Assembly (NCBI GenBank): GCA_938014915.1
Contig: CALLQQ010000082.1
Span: 1-5,174 of the forward strand
Reading direction: 5' to 3'
Length of the DNA: 5,174 nucleotides
Source: an uncultured Clostridia bacterium
GTDB taxonomy: Bacteria; Bacillota; Clostridia; Oscillospirales; Ruminococcaceae
Positions 1-5,174 of the stretch are shown here, piece by piece. Under the pieces are notes generated by a model. That model was not told where the DNA came from. It was given only the letters and a program-made list of their open reading frames with translations, and made no database searches. Position 1 is the stretch's first letter, and each line of letters begins with the position of its first letter. A program made the position numbers and the translations under genes.

Positions 1-185
1 TCTAAAAGATCGAGCTCATTTTTTTCGTCTTTAATTCAGCCCGATATGTAAGCGGCTTCAGTCTTTAATTTTTCTACGGCATTTTTTTCATTAACTCTGT
101 AAAGTGTAAATAGTACAAAAGCGGACACGATTACTACCACGGCTAAAGAGGTAAAAAATATGCTCCTAAATATACGCTTAGTCAT
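1..185 (-). pseudogene. phoR: PhoR-type sensor histidine kinase, N-terminal fragment with in-frame TGA
   Basis: This is the start of a membrane sensor kinase, cut by the window edge after about 61 codons. The ATG at 185-183 lies 3 nt after the phoB stop and is preceded by GGGGG (193-197) at 7 nt, so the start is well supported. Residues 1-8 are basic (MTKRIFRS), about 9-28 form a hydrophobic transmembrane helix, and about 29-49 begin an extracytoplasmic segment. Codon 50 (positions 38-36) is TGA, and the frame then stays open to the window edge (IKDEKNELDLL). The kinase core is outside the window. The PhoR identity rests on position directly after phoB in a pst operon and on an N-terminus typical of clostridial PhoR proteins. 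Whether the gene is dead, read through or mis-sequenced cannot be decided here. Moving one G (GGCTGA to GCTGGA) would remove the stop and give the more family-like YISAGI. Confidence 0.72.
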
Positions 186-188
186 AGT

Positions 189-857
189 CTATCCCCCAAA
201 TCGATAACCTACACCCCTTACGGTTTCAATAAGCTTGCCATACTTTCCAAGCTTCTGTCGTAATGTTGTTATGTGAACATCGACTGTTCTTGTGCCACCA
301 TCATAGCTGTAATCCCACACGGATTCCAGTATATGTTCACGTGAAAAAACTTTCCCCGTATTTTCCATGAGCAAGCACAATAACTCAAATTCTTTAAGTG
401 TAAGCACAACCTTTTCGTCATCTGCTGTAACAGTATGTTTCTGTCTATCTACAACAAGTCCACCAACTTTTAATGTCTCGGACAAAGTCTTAGGATTAGT
501 TTGGCGCAGCCTTGCCCTTACTCGTGCAACTAGTTCCATCATTCCAAATGGTTTTGCGATATAATCGTCGGCACCCATGTCTAGACCTATAACTTTATCA
601 TATTCTGTGCCTCTTGCAGTCACCATTATCACGGGTATTGCAGATGTTCTTTCATCGGATTTAAACTTTTTTAGAATTGTTAATCCGTCGTCGCCAGGAA
701 GCATAATATCTAAAAGCAGAAGGGAGGGAGCCGCGTTCTTACACTCCGCATAAAACTCATCAGCGTTTTTAAACCCCCGTGCCTCAAATCCTGAATTATT
801 AAGAGTATATACTACGAGATCACGAATGTTTTTATCATCCTCAACATAATAAATCAT
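189..857 (-). CDS. phoB: PhoB/PhoP-family response regulator (OmpR type)
   Basis: This is a 222-residue two-component response regulator, full length for the OmpR/PhoB family. The receiver domain spans about residues 1-118, with acidic residues E6, D7 and D8, the phosphoacceptor D50 (LLLLDIMLPGDDG), the switch residue T80 (MVTAR) and K102 (AKPFG). The winged-helix DNA-binding domain spans about 125-222, with the recognition region GGTRTVDVHITTLRQKLG and the usual ending ETVRGVGYRF. The ATG at 857-855 overlaps the phoU TGA (ATGA) and follows a strong AAGGGGGAG (871-863), so translation is probably coupled to phoU. The stop is TAG. By family knowledge it is phosphorylated by PhoR under phosphate starvation and activates pst genes. 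In Firmicutes the same protein is often called PhoP. No anomaly is visible, so it remains intact between two disrupted neighbours. Confidence 0.95.
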   Translation of the reverse strand: MIYYVEDDKNIRDLVVYTLNNSGFEARGFKNADEFYAECKNAAPSLLLLDIMLPGDDGLTILKKFKSDERTSAIPVIMVTARGTEYDKVIGLDMGADDYIAKPFGMMELVARVRARLRQTNPKTLSETLKVGGLVVDRQKHTVTADDEKVVLTLKEFELLCLLMENTGKVFSREHILESVWDYSYDGGTRTVDVHITTLRQKLGKYGKLIETVRGVGYRFGG

Positions 858-1507
858 AATAACTCCCCCTTATGCTCACCTGTTATTGAGAACTCCACCC
901 ATTCGGCAATGTTTTGTGCGTGATCTCCAATACGCTCAAAATATTTTGCTATCATAAGCAGATCGATTGCTTGTTCACCATTTTCCGCTTTTTGATGTAT
1001 GCGTTCTATTAGCTCATTCTTTACTACTATAAAAAGGTTGTCAATAATGTCATCCATCTCAATTGTTCTTCTAGCGAGCATAAGATCCTTATTTACATAG
1101 GCATCTATGCTACTGTTCACCATTCGTATAGCTGCATTGGCCATCTGAGGAAGATATTTGAGCTTTTTAATATATGGCGTATCCGCAATATAAATAACTA
1201 TGCCCGATATATCGGCTGCCTGTACTCCTATTCTCTCCATATCGGTAATCATTTTTAATGCAGCGGATATTTGCCGCAGATCACGCGCGACGGGCTGTTG
1301 CTGTAATAATAGTTTTAGGCAAAGGGATTCAACATCTCTTCCTTTTTGTCATACTACTTCATCAAATTCTATCGCTTTATTTGCGGCGTCAATATCCTGA
1401 TTAATCAATGCTTGAGACGCACTTTCAATAGCATGTTCTATAAGAGCACCCATTTCAAGCAGTTCCTTATTCAATTGATCTAGCTGTTCATCGAAGCGAC
1501 TTCTCAT
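854..1507 (-). pseudogene. phoU: PhoU phosphate-signalling protein, interrupted by in-frame TGA
   Basis: The whole frame is 217 codons, the normal PhoU length, starting at the ATG at 1507-1505 that overlaps the pstB stop (TGATG) and has AGGGAGG (1522-1516) 8 nt upstream. PhoU has two repeated three-helix bundles; it links Pst transporter state to PhoR and restrains the Pho response. Typical motifs are present: LLLQQQPVARDLR (67-78), ERIG (91-94), FERIGDHAQNIAEW (190-203). Codon 53 (1351-1349) is TGA. The internal repeat aligns IEFDEVV-TGA (46-53) with IEMDDIID (149-156), so the stop replaces the Asp of a D-x-x-x-D metal-binding-type motif. The Asp expected after ERIG in the first bundle is also missing: V95, against D195 in the second. 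The frame after TGA is open to the natural end. A restart at ATG 1252-1250 would give 132 residues (second bundle plus part of the first), but no ribosome binding site precedes it. Confidence 0.85.
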
Positions 1508-2256
1508 CAACCAAACCTCCCTGTAATATAATCCTCGGTGCGTTTGTCTTTCGGCATAGAAAAGAGTTTTTCTGTATTATCAAATTCTATCACTTCCCCT
1601 AAAAGAAAAAATGCTGTGCTGTCAGAAATCCTAACGGCCTGCTGCATATTATGAGTTACTATAACAATAGTATACTTTTTCTTTAACGAAATAACAAGCT
1701 CCTCAATTTTTGATGTCGATATCGGATCTAGGGCGCTTGTTGGCTCATCCATTAGTAATACCTCGGGCTCAACTGCCAACGCTCTAGCAATGCAAAGACG
1801 TTGTTGCTGACCTCCCGATATACCGAGAGCATCTTTATGCAATCTGTCTTTAAGTTCATCCCAGATAGCGGCATCACGCAAGGAGCGTTCGACAATATCA
1901 TCGAGCTTCGCTTTGCTGCGAACACCATGGGTGCGTGGTCCAAAGGCGACATTGTCGTATATATTCATAGGAAAAGGGTTTGGTTTTTGAAATACCATGC
2001 CGACACGTTTTCTTAGTAGGGTAACGTCCATGCCGCCGTAAATATCTTCCCCGTCAAGCAGAACAGTACCATCTATTTTGCAACCCTCAATAAGGTCGTT
2101 CATACGGTTCATTGTTTTGAGCAATGTGCTTTTGCCACATCCTGAAGGCCCAATGAATGCTGTGATATTACCAGATTCTATAGATAGAGTTACGTCCTTC
2201 AGAGCCTGAAACGATCCATAATATAGGTTTAAATCTTTTACTTCAATCTTTTTCAT
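1507..2256 (-). CDS. pstB: Phosphate ABC transporter ATP-binding protein PstB
   Basis: This 249-residue cytoplasmic ATPase powers phosphate import through PstC/PstA. All nucleotide-binding motifs are intact: Walker A GPSGCGKST (36-44), Q-loop Q90 in the PstB-typical VFQKPNPFPM, signature LGISGGQQQR (144-153), Walker B VLLMDEP (166-172), D-loop SALD (174-177) and H-loop H202 (VTHNMQQA). The asparagine-rich TMNRMNDL after Walker A is also typical of PstB rather than other ABC ATPases. Length is usual for the family. The ATG lies inside the end of pstA (14-nt overlap), with AAGGAG (2267-2262) 5 nt upstream. It ends in TGA, whose last base is the first base of the phoU ATG, so the two genes are likely translationally coupled. 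No irregularity seen. Confidence 0.97.
   Translation of the reverse strand: MKKIEVKDLNLYYGSFQALKDVTLSIESGNITAFIGPSGCGKSTLLKTMNRMNDLIEGCKIDGTVLLDGEDIYGGMDVTLLRKRVGMVFQKPNPFPMNIYDNVAFGPRTHGVRSKAKLDDIVERSLRDAAIWDELKDRLHKDALGISGGQQQRLCIARALAVEPEVLLMDEPTSALDPISTSKIEELVISLKKKYTIVIVTHNMQQAVRISDSTAFFLLGEVIEFDNTEKLFSMPKDKRTEDYITGRFG
1516..1522 (-). promoter_or_regulatory. phoU ribosome binding site
   Basis: AGGGAGG on the minus strand, 8 nt before the ATG at 1507. It fixes the phoU start upstream of the in-frame TGA, so the TGA lies inside a genuinely initiated frame rather than in a spacer. Confidence 0.8.
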
Positions 2257-3085
2257 ATGTTCTCCTTCCTATCTTTTTAGCCAAATAAGCAGATAAAGAG
2301 TTAATACCTATGACAATAACAAGTAAAACAACTGCCGTCGCATAAGCCTGCTTAATATATAATGCTTCACTCGATAGTGTATACATGTGAACTGAGAGTG
2401 TGCGTGTCGAATCAAATAAACTTCCCGGTATTTCCGCTACTGTACCTGCCGTATATATTAGGGCGGCCGTTTCCCCAACAATGCGCCCGATAGAAAGAAT
2501 AATTCCTGCCAATATACCATGGATGGCTGAGGGCAGAACAACTTTGAACACTGTACGTAGTTTCCCGGCTCCCAAACCGAAACTTCCCTCACGATATTCT
2601 GCTGGCACCGCAATGAGTGCCTCCTCCGTTGTACGCATTATTATTGGTAATATCATAATGCTAAGAGTGAGAGCACCGGAGAGCAGAGACATTCGAAAAC
2701 CCATTGTCGTAACAAAGAATAACATTCCAAAAAGACCATAAATTATAGATGGTATTCCCGATAATGTTTCCGCTGTTATACGTACCAGCTTAACAATAAT
2801 GTTCCCCTTTCTGGCATATTCTACAAGATATACTGCGGCAAATATTCCAAGAGGAACCGCAAGCAATAATGAAATAAAGGTTATTAAAATCGTATTGACA
2901 AGTGCAGGCAGTAAGGATACGTTTTCGGTGGTATATCTCCATTTAAATAAATCGGGCGATATATTAGGTATACCCATAACCAAAATATAACCAACCACAC
3001 TGACGAGTATTAGCAATGTAAGTATTGTTCCAGCATATACAAAAGCCCTTATAGCTGTCGCTTCTTTTCTACGTGATATAATAAT
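2243..3085 (-). CDS. pstA: Phosphate ABC transporter permease PstA (probable AUU start)
   Basis: This is the second membrane subunit of the phosphate importer. From the TTG at 3016 it would be 257 residues and lose part of its first membrane helix. The frame is open upstream and encodes SRRKEATAIRAFVYAGTILT, a basic segment plus helix start typical of PstA N-termini, but contains no ATG, GTG or TTG. The best start is ATT at 3085-3083, 8 nt after GGGG (3097-3094, within AAAGGGG), giving 280 residues, a normal length. About six membrane helices are visible. Family motifs (numbered from ATT) are SGIPSIIYGLFG (about 109-120), the EAA-like loop EGSFGLGAGKLRTVFKVVLPSA (about 166-187) and GRIVGETAALIYTAG (about 200-214). 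It overlaps pstC by 37 nt and pstB by 14 nt, and ends in TGA. The gene identity is firm; the exact start is inference. Confidence 0.93.
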   Translation of the reverse strand: MIISRRKEATAIRAFVYAGTILTLLILVSVVGYILVMGIPNISPDLFKWRYTTENVSLLPALVNTILITFISLLLAVPLGIFAAVYLVEYARKGNIIVKLVRITAETLSGIPSIIYGLFGMLFFVTTMGFRMSLLSGALTLSIMILPIIMRTTEEALIAVPAEYREGSFGLGAGKLRTVFKVVLPSAIHGILAGIILSIGRIVGETAALIYTAGTVAEIPGSLFDSTRTLSVHMYTLSSEALYIKQAYATAVVLLVIVIGINSLSAYLAKKIGRRTYEKD

Positions 3086-3930
3086 TCTGACCGCCCCTTT
3101 AATGCGGAAAATAAAAGGTTTATGATAAGAATAAATATAAATAATACGACAGCAGTGGCTATCAATGCTTCACGATGTAGATCGGCGGCATACCCCATCT
3201 CCATTACAATATTACTTGTCATAGTTCTAGCACCATGGAGTAGTCCTTTTGGCATACGTGCATGATTCCCCGCCACCATCATAACAGCCATGGCCTCCCC
3301 TATGGCTCGACCGACCCCTAACACAACGCTTGCGATTACTCCCGATTTTGCGGCAGGAAGTATTACTCTGAATACGGCTCTTTCATGTGTTGCTCCTAGT
3401 GCTAAAGCGCCTTCATAATAACTTTGAGGTACTGCATTGAGCGCTGGTTCGCTAATAGAAATAATTGTGGGAAGAATCATTATCCCAAGAATAATACACG
3501 CAGAAAGTATGCTCGTTCCGCTGCCACCAAACATATTTCGTACAAGAGGAACGACTACTACCAATCCGAAAAAACCGTATACTACCGATGGTATTCCCGC
3601 AAGTAATGCGACAGCCTGCTTCATAAAGCCCACTATTCTTTTTGAAGCAAATTTAGACATAAAAATAGCTGTCATAATGCCTGTCGGCACACCTATTATA
3701 AGCGCACCAGCAGTAACATAGATGCTGCCGAGTATCATAGGGAATATCCCATATATATTATTGCCAGGTTTCCATTCTGTACCCGTCAAGAATTTCAGCA
3801 CACCGATTTTTCTCATGCCGGGGATGCCGTTTGCAAAAAGGAATACACATATAAGAGCTACGGCAAATATCGAAAAACAAGCCGCTAACATAAAAGTGAT
3901 TTTCGCTCCTGTTTCTTTAAACTTCCTCAT
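3049..3930 (-). CDS. pstC: Phosphate ABC transporter permease PstC
   Basis: This 293-residue integral membrane protein forms the phosphate channel together with PstA. Hydrophobic segments lie at about 12-34, 63-90, 106-130, 140-160, 195-222 and 255-277, the six helices expected for PstC. Characteristic motifs are AGIPSVVYGFFGLVVVVPLV (111-130), the EAA loop that contacts PstB, EGALALGATHERAVFRVILP (173-192), and GRAIGEAMAVMMVAGN (207-222). The ATG at 3930 is preceded by AAAAGGAG (3950-3943) at a rather long spacing of 12 nt. The stop is TAA, inside the start region of pstA. Length and motifs are normal and no disruption is seen. It is distinguished from PstA by GIFPMILGSIYVT and by being first after pstS. 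Confidence 0.96.
   Translation of the reverse strand: MRKFKETGAKITFMLAACFSIFAVALICVFLFANGIPGMRKIGVLKFLTGTEWKPGNNIYGIFPMILGSIYVTAGALIIGVPTGIMTAIFMSKFASKRIVGFMKQAVALLAGIPSVVYGFFGLVVVVPLVRNMFGGSGTSILSACIILGIMILPTIISISEPALNAVPQSYYEGALALGATHERAVFRVILPAAKSGVIASVVLGVGRAIGEAMAVMMVAGNHARMPKGLLHGARTMTSNIVMEMGYAADLHREALIATAVVLFIFILIINLLFSALKGRSELLYHVEKKRQL
3094..3100 (-). promoter_or_regulatory. pstA ribosome binding site before an AUU start
   Basis: AAAGGGG on the minus strand inside the 3' end of pstC. Eight bases separate it from ATT (3085-3083), the best candidate initiation codon for full-length PstA. By contrast only a weak GGAA precedes the TTG at 3016. Confidence 0.5.
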
Positions 3931-3976
3931 TTATCAACTACACTCCTTTTGCCGACTTGATACAGGAACAGGAATT

Positions 3977-4001
3977 GCTTAACCAACATTGTTGGTTAAG
4001 C
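3977..4001 (-). terminator. Perfect hairpin between pstS and pstC
   Basis: Two perfect 11-bp arms, GCTTAACCAAC (3977-3987) and GTTGGTTAAGC (3991-4001), surround a 3-base loop. On the operon strand no T-run follows it, so it is unlikely to be a full intrinsic terminator. It begins 12 nt after the pstS stop. Such a structure could protect the 3' end of a pstS-only mRNA or partly block transcription, raising PstS over the membrane subunits, as known for binding-protein genes of other ABC operons. On the plus strand it is followed by TTTTT (4002-4006) and could stop antisense transcription. The structure is seen; the function is inferred. Confidence 0.75.
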
Positions 4002-4013
4002 TTTTTAGTAAGT

Positions 4014-4874
4014 TTAATCATTGATTTCACTCCACTTAGTAACATCGCCCATGTAGATATTCTTGACTTGCTCGCTTGTAAGATTACTTACGGAACTATC
4101 GTTATTTACTATAATCGCTATACCGTCCAATGCGATTATACTTGGGGTTAGTCCTGCTTCAATCTCGCTATCCTTAAGTGCACGTGATGCCATGCCTATA
4201 TCGCATATACCATCCAAGGCGGAATTCATTCCCGTTGTGGAGTCACTCTGCTGTATCTCGATTTGTGCATTTGGGTTAATAGCTATATATGCTTCTTTCA
4301 GTTTTTCCATAACTGGCGTTACTGAAGAAGATCCTGCTACAACAACTTTACCCGATACTGTACTTCCTTTAAATGACGACTCTTCCGATGCTTTGATATA
4401 CCCGGCATTTTCAACAACTGCCTGACCATCGGCGCTCATTATAAAGCTGATAAACTCCCGTGTAGCCTCACTCATATCGCCTTTTGTGGCAATATTAAAC
4501 GGGCGTGATGCCTTATAATCGCCAGATTTAATATTCTCAACTGTAGCTTCAGCTCCGTCAATCATGACTGCCTTTACCGAATCATTCAACGAACCTAGTG
4601 ATATGTATCCTATAGCTCCAGTATTTCCCGCAACAGAAGTTATCATAACAGATGTGCTATTGGTGATATCGGCATCCACAGTTGTATAATCAACTTTGTT
4701 TCCATTTTCATCTTTCTGCTCAATTTCAAATAACTCAATAAAAGCTCCCCGTGTACCTGAACCATCTTCCCTAGAAATCACTGTGATTAAATCGTTATTT
4801 GCTCCGCTCTTGCATCCAACAAAAGAAACAAGGGCTATAAGTGCTATTAAGACTGTAAAAAATGTTCTTTTCAT
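4014..4874 (-). CDS. pstS: Phosphate-binding lipoprotein PstS, circularly permuted
   Basis: This is the solute-binding lipoprotein that delivers phosphate to PstCA. From the ATG at 4874 it is 286 residues: a basic, hydrophobic signal peptide (1-20), lipobox FVGC with lipidated Cys21, then the binding domain. The order of the halves is reversed against canonical PstS. Residues about 29-161 carry motifs normally in the second half: ITVISREDGSGTRGAF (30-45), AIGYISLGSLND (87-98), SRPFNIATKG (123-132), SADGQAVVENAGYI (147-160). Residues about 175-286 carry motifs normally first: GKVVVAGSSSVTPVMEKL (175-192), DIGMASR (225-231), ALDGIAIIVN (248-257), LTSEQVKNIYMGDVTKW (265-281). All phosphate-loop motifs remain, so binding is plausible. 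An upstream in-frame ATG at 4883 directly abuts the ribosome binding site, so 4874 is preferred. The stop is TAA. It is separated from pstC by a hairpin. Confidence 0.93.
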   Translation of the reverse strand: MKRTFFTVLIALIALVSFVGCKSGANNDLITVISREDGSGTRGAFIELFEIEQKDENGNKVDYTTVDADITNSTSVMITSVAGNTGAIGYISLGSLNDSVKAVMIDGAEATVENIKSGDYKASRPFNIATKGDMSEATREFISFIMSADGQAVVENAGYIKASEESSFKGSTVSGKVVVAGSSSVTPVMEKLKEAYIAINPNAQIEIQQSDSTTGMNSALDGICDIGMASRALKDSEIEAGLTPSIIALDGIAIIVNNDSSVSNLTSEQVKNIYMGDVTKWSEIND

Positions 4875-4883
4875 ATTATCCAT

Positions 4884-4890
4884 CTCCTTC
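4884..4890 (-). promoter_or_regulatory. pstS ribosome binding site
   Basis: GAAGGAG on the minus strand. It lies 9 nt before the ATG at 4874-4872 but has zero spacing to the ATG at 4883-4881. This decides for the downstream start, whose product begins MKRTFF, a standard lipoprotein signal start. Confidence 0.75.
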
Positions 4891-4940
4891 TTGTGTTTGT
4901 CTTAATATTACCTATTAATTGTTCGAAGCAGATACAGAGG

Positions 4941-4980
4941 ATATTAAATGTATGTAAAATCACGAATAAAATAAGCAACT
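4941..4980 (-). promoter_or_regulatory. Candidate pstS promoter and Pho-box-like direct repeats
   Basis: Three T-rich hexamers are spaced at exactly 11 bp on the minus strand: TTTATT (4970-4965), TTTTAC (4959-4954) and TTTAAT (4948-4943). PhoB/PhoP-family regulators bind direct repeats with an 11-bp period, and Bacillus PhoP boxes are TTAACA-like, so this is a plausible operator. A weak promoter overlaps it: TTGCTT (4978-4973), 16 nt, TACATA (4956-4951), with an alternative -10 TAATAT (4946-4941). The region is AT-rich, so chance matches are possible. Placement just upstream of the pstS ribosome binding site fits. Confidence 0.35.
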
Positions 4981-4995
4981 TTATAATTAAGTTGC
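4975..4995. repeat. Small inverted repeat upstream of pstS
   Basis: GCAACTT (4975-4981) and AAGTTGC (4989-4995) are perfect 7-bp arms around 7 bases. The left arm overlaps the candidate -35 hexamer, so it could be an operator for a dimeric regulator or a leader hairpin. No role is shown by the sequence. Confidence 0.35.
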
Positions 4996-5092
4996 AAGTA
5001 TAATTTTACCGCATGGTAGTAGAATTTAGTTTTCGGTCGTATGCGATGCTCATCTTCGAGTTACACACAATATAGAGCTTCGTAATTGCAAT

Positions 5093-5133
5093 AAAAAACC
5101 CCGTAAAGTCCCATCAATATAGGCTTTACGAGG
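5093..5133 (-). terminator. Rho-independent terminator of an upstream minus-strand unit
   Basis: On the minus strand CCTCGTAAAG (5133-5124) pairs with CTTTACGGGG (5108-5099), 10 bp with one G-U, around a 15-base loop, followed directly by TTTTTT (5098-5093). It ends whatever is transcribed from beyond the right edge, isolating the pst operon so that it needs its own promoter in 4891-5092. Confidence 0.82.
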
Positions 5134-5174
5134 TTTGATTTGGTTGGTTTTTAGTAGGCGAAGAATAGAGGGAG
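5134..5174 (-). other. Possible tail of an upstream gene or its 3' UTR
   Basis: One minus-strand frame from the window edge reads LPLFFAY then TAA (stop at 5153-5151), which would place a stop about 18 nt before the terminator stem. The piece is too short to identify, and another frame is also open, so this is only a possibility. Confidence 0.2.

Larger units (their letters stand above)
4891..5092. other. Gene-free leader between upstream terminator and pstS
   Basis: About 200 bases without a credible gene on either strand. Apart from the candidate promoter/repeat region and the inverted repeat, nothing is recognisable in 4996-5092. No riboswitch, tRNA or small ORF with a good ribosome binding site could be supported. 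Confidence 0.5.

Noticed and set aside
854..1252. A genuine 132-residue short PhoU-like gene starting at 1252
   Set aside because: No ribosome binding site precedes this ATG, and clear PhoU sequence continues in the same frame up to a strong start at 1507. It is the downstream part of the interrupted gene.
36..1351. Genome-wide reassignment of TGA to Trp or Gly
   Set aside because: pstA, pstB and phoU end in TGA at the expected protein ends and in tight stop/start overlaps. The tryptophan codons I checked (one each in phoB, pstB, pstA, pstC and pstS) are TGG, and neither internal TGA falls at a conserved Trp.
1330..1351. Selenocysteine insertion at the phoU TGA
   Set aside because: Only a weak, interrupted hairpin (CAAA..GGA with TCC.TTTG) follows, and it lies closer to the UGA than bacterial SECIS elements usually do. 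PhoU is not a known selenoprotein family. A SECIS search would be decisive but cannot be run here.
2400..2741. Open frames on the plus strand opposite pstA, pstC, pstS, pstB and phoB
   Set aside because: They have no ribosome binding sites, no recognisable domains, and lie antisense to well-conserved genes; they are shadows of the coding strand.
3977..4001. Operon-ending terminator after pstS
   Set aside because: No T-run follows on the minus strand, and pstC lies only a short distance downstream with its own ribosome binding site and no evident promoter.
4999..5004. TATAAT on the plus strand as a divergent promoter
   Set aside because: There is no -35 match at a proper distance and no plus-strand gene downstream; the region is AT-rich enough for chance occurrence.

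Overview
The window holds one minus-strand operon for high-affinity phosphate uptake and its control. In transcription order (right to left) it reads pstS - pstC - pstA - pstB - phoU - phoB - phoR, with phoR running off the left edge. The gene order, the tight overlaps (pstC/pstA 37 nt, pstA/pstB 14 nt, pstB/phoU 1 nt, phoU/phoB 4 nt, phoB/phoR 3 nt gap), the purine-rich Shine-Dalgarno sites, the lipoprotein-type PstS and the AT-leaning composition all suggest a Clostridia-type Firmicute. The species cannot be told from the sequence.

Layout: 5134-5174 may be the tail of an upstream minus-strand unit, ended by a clear terminator at 5093-5133. Positions 4884-5092 are a gene-free leader with a candidate promoter and 11-bp-spaced T-rich repeats that could be a Pho box. 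pstS (4014-4874) is separated from pstC by 83 nt holding a perfect 11-bp hairpin. From pstC on, the genes are packed with almost no spacers down to phoR at position 1.

How it works: lipoprotein PstS captures phosphate outside the membrane, PstC and PstA form the channel and PstB powers it. PhoU normally couples the transporter to the histidine kinase PhoR, which phosphorylates PhoB, the likely activator of this operon.

Points of note: (1) PstS is circularly permuted relative to canonical PstS: its usual C-terminal half comes first. (2) phoU has an in-frame TGA at codon 53, exactly where its own internal repeat has Asp, and a second expected Asp (residue 95) is Val. (3) phoR has an in-frame TGA at codon 50. 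(4) pstA has no ATG/GTG/TTG start covering its conserved N-terminus; an AUU with a well-placed Shine-Dalgarno is the best start. TGA serves as the normal stop of pstA, pstB and phoU, so a genome-wide change of genetic code is unlikely. Both internal TGAs lie in short segments that look more family-like when read one base out of frame, so paired indels (sequence error or real decay) must be considered alongside joint loss of PhoU/PhoR control.
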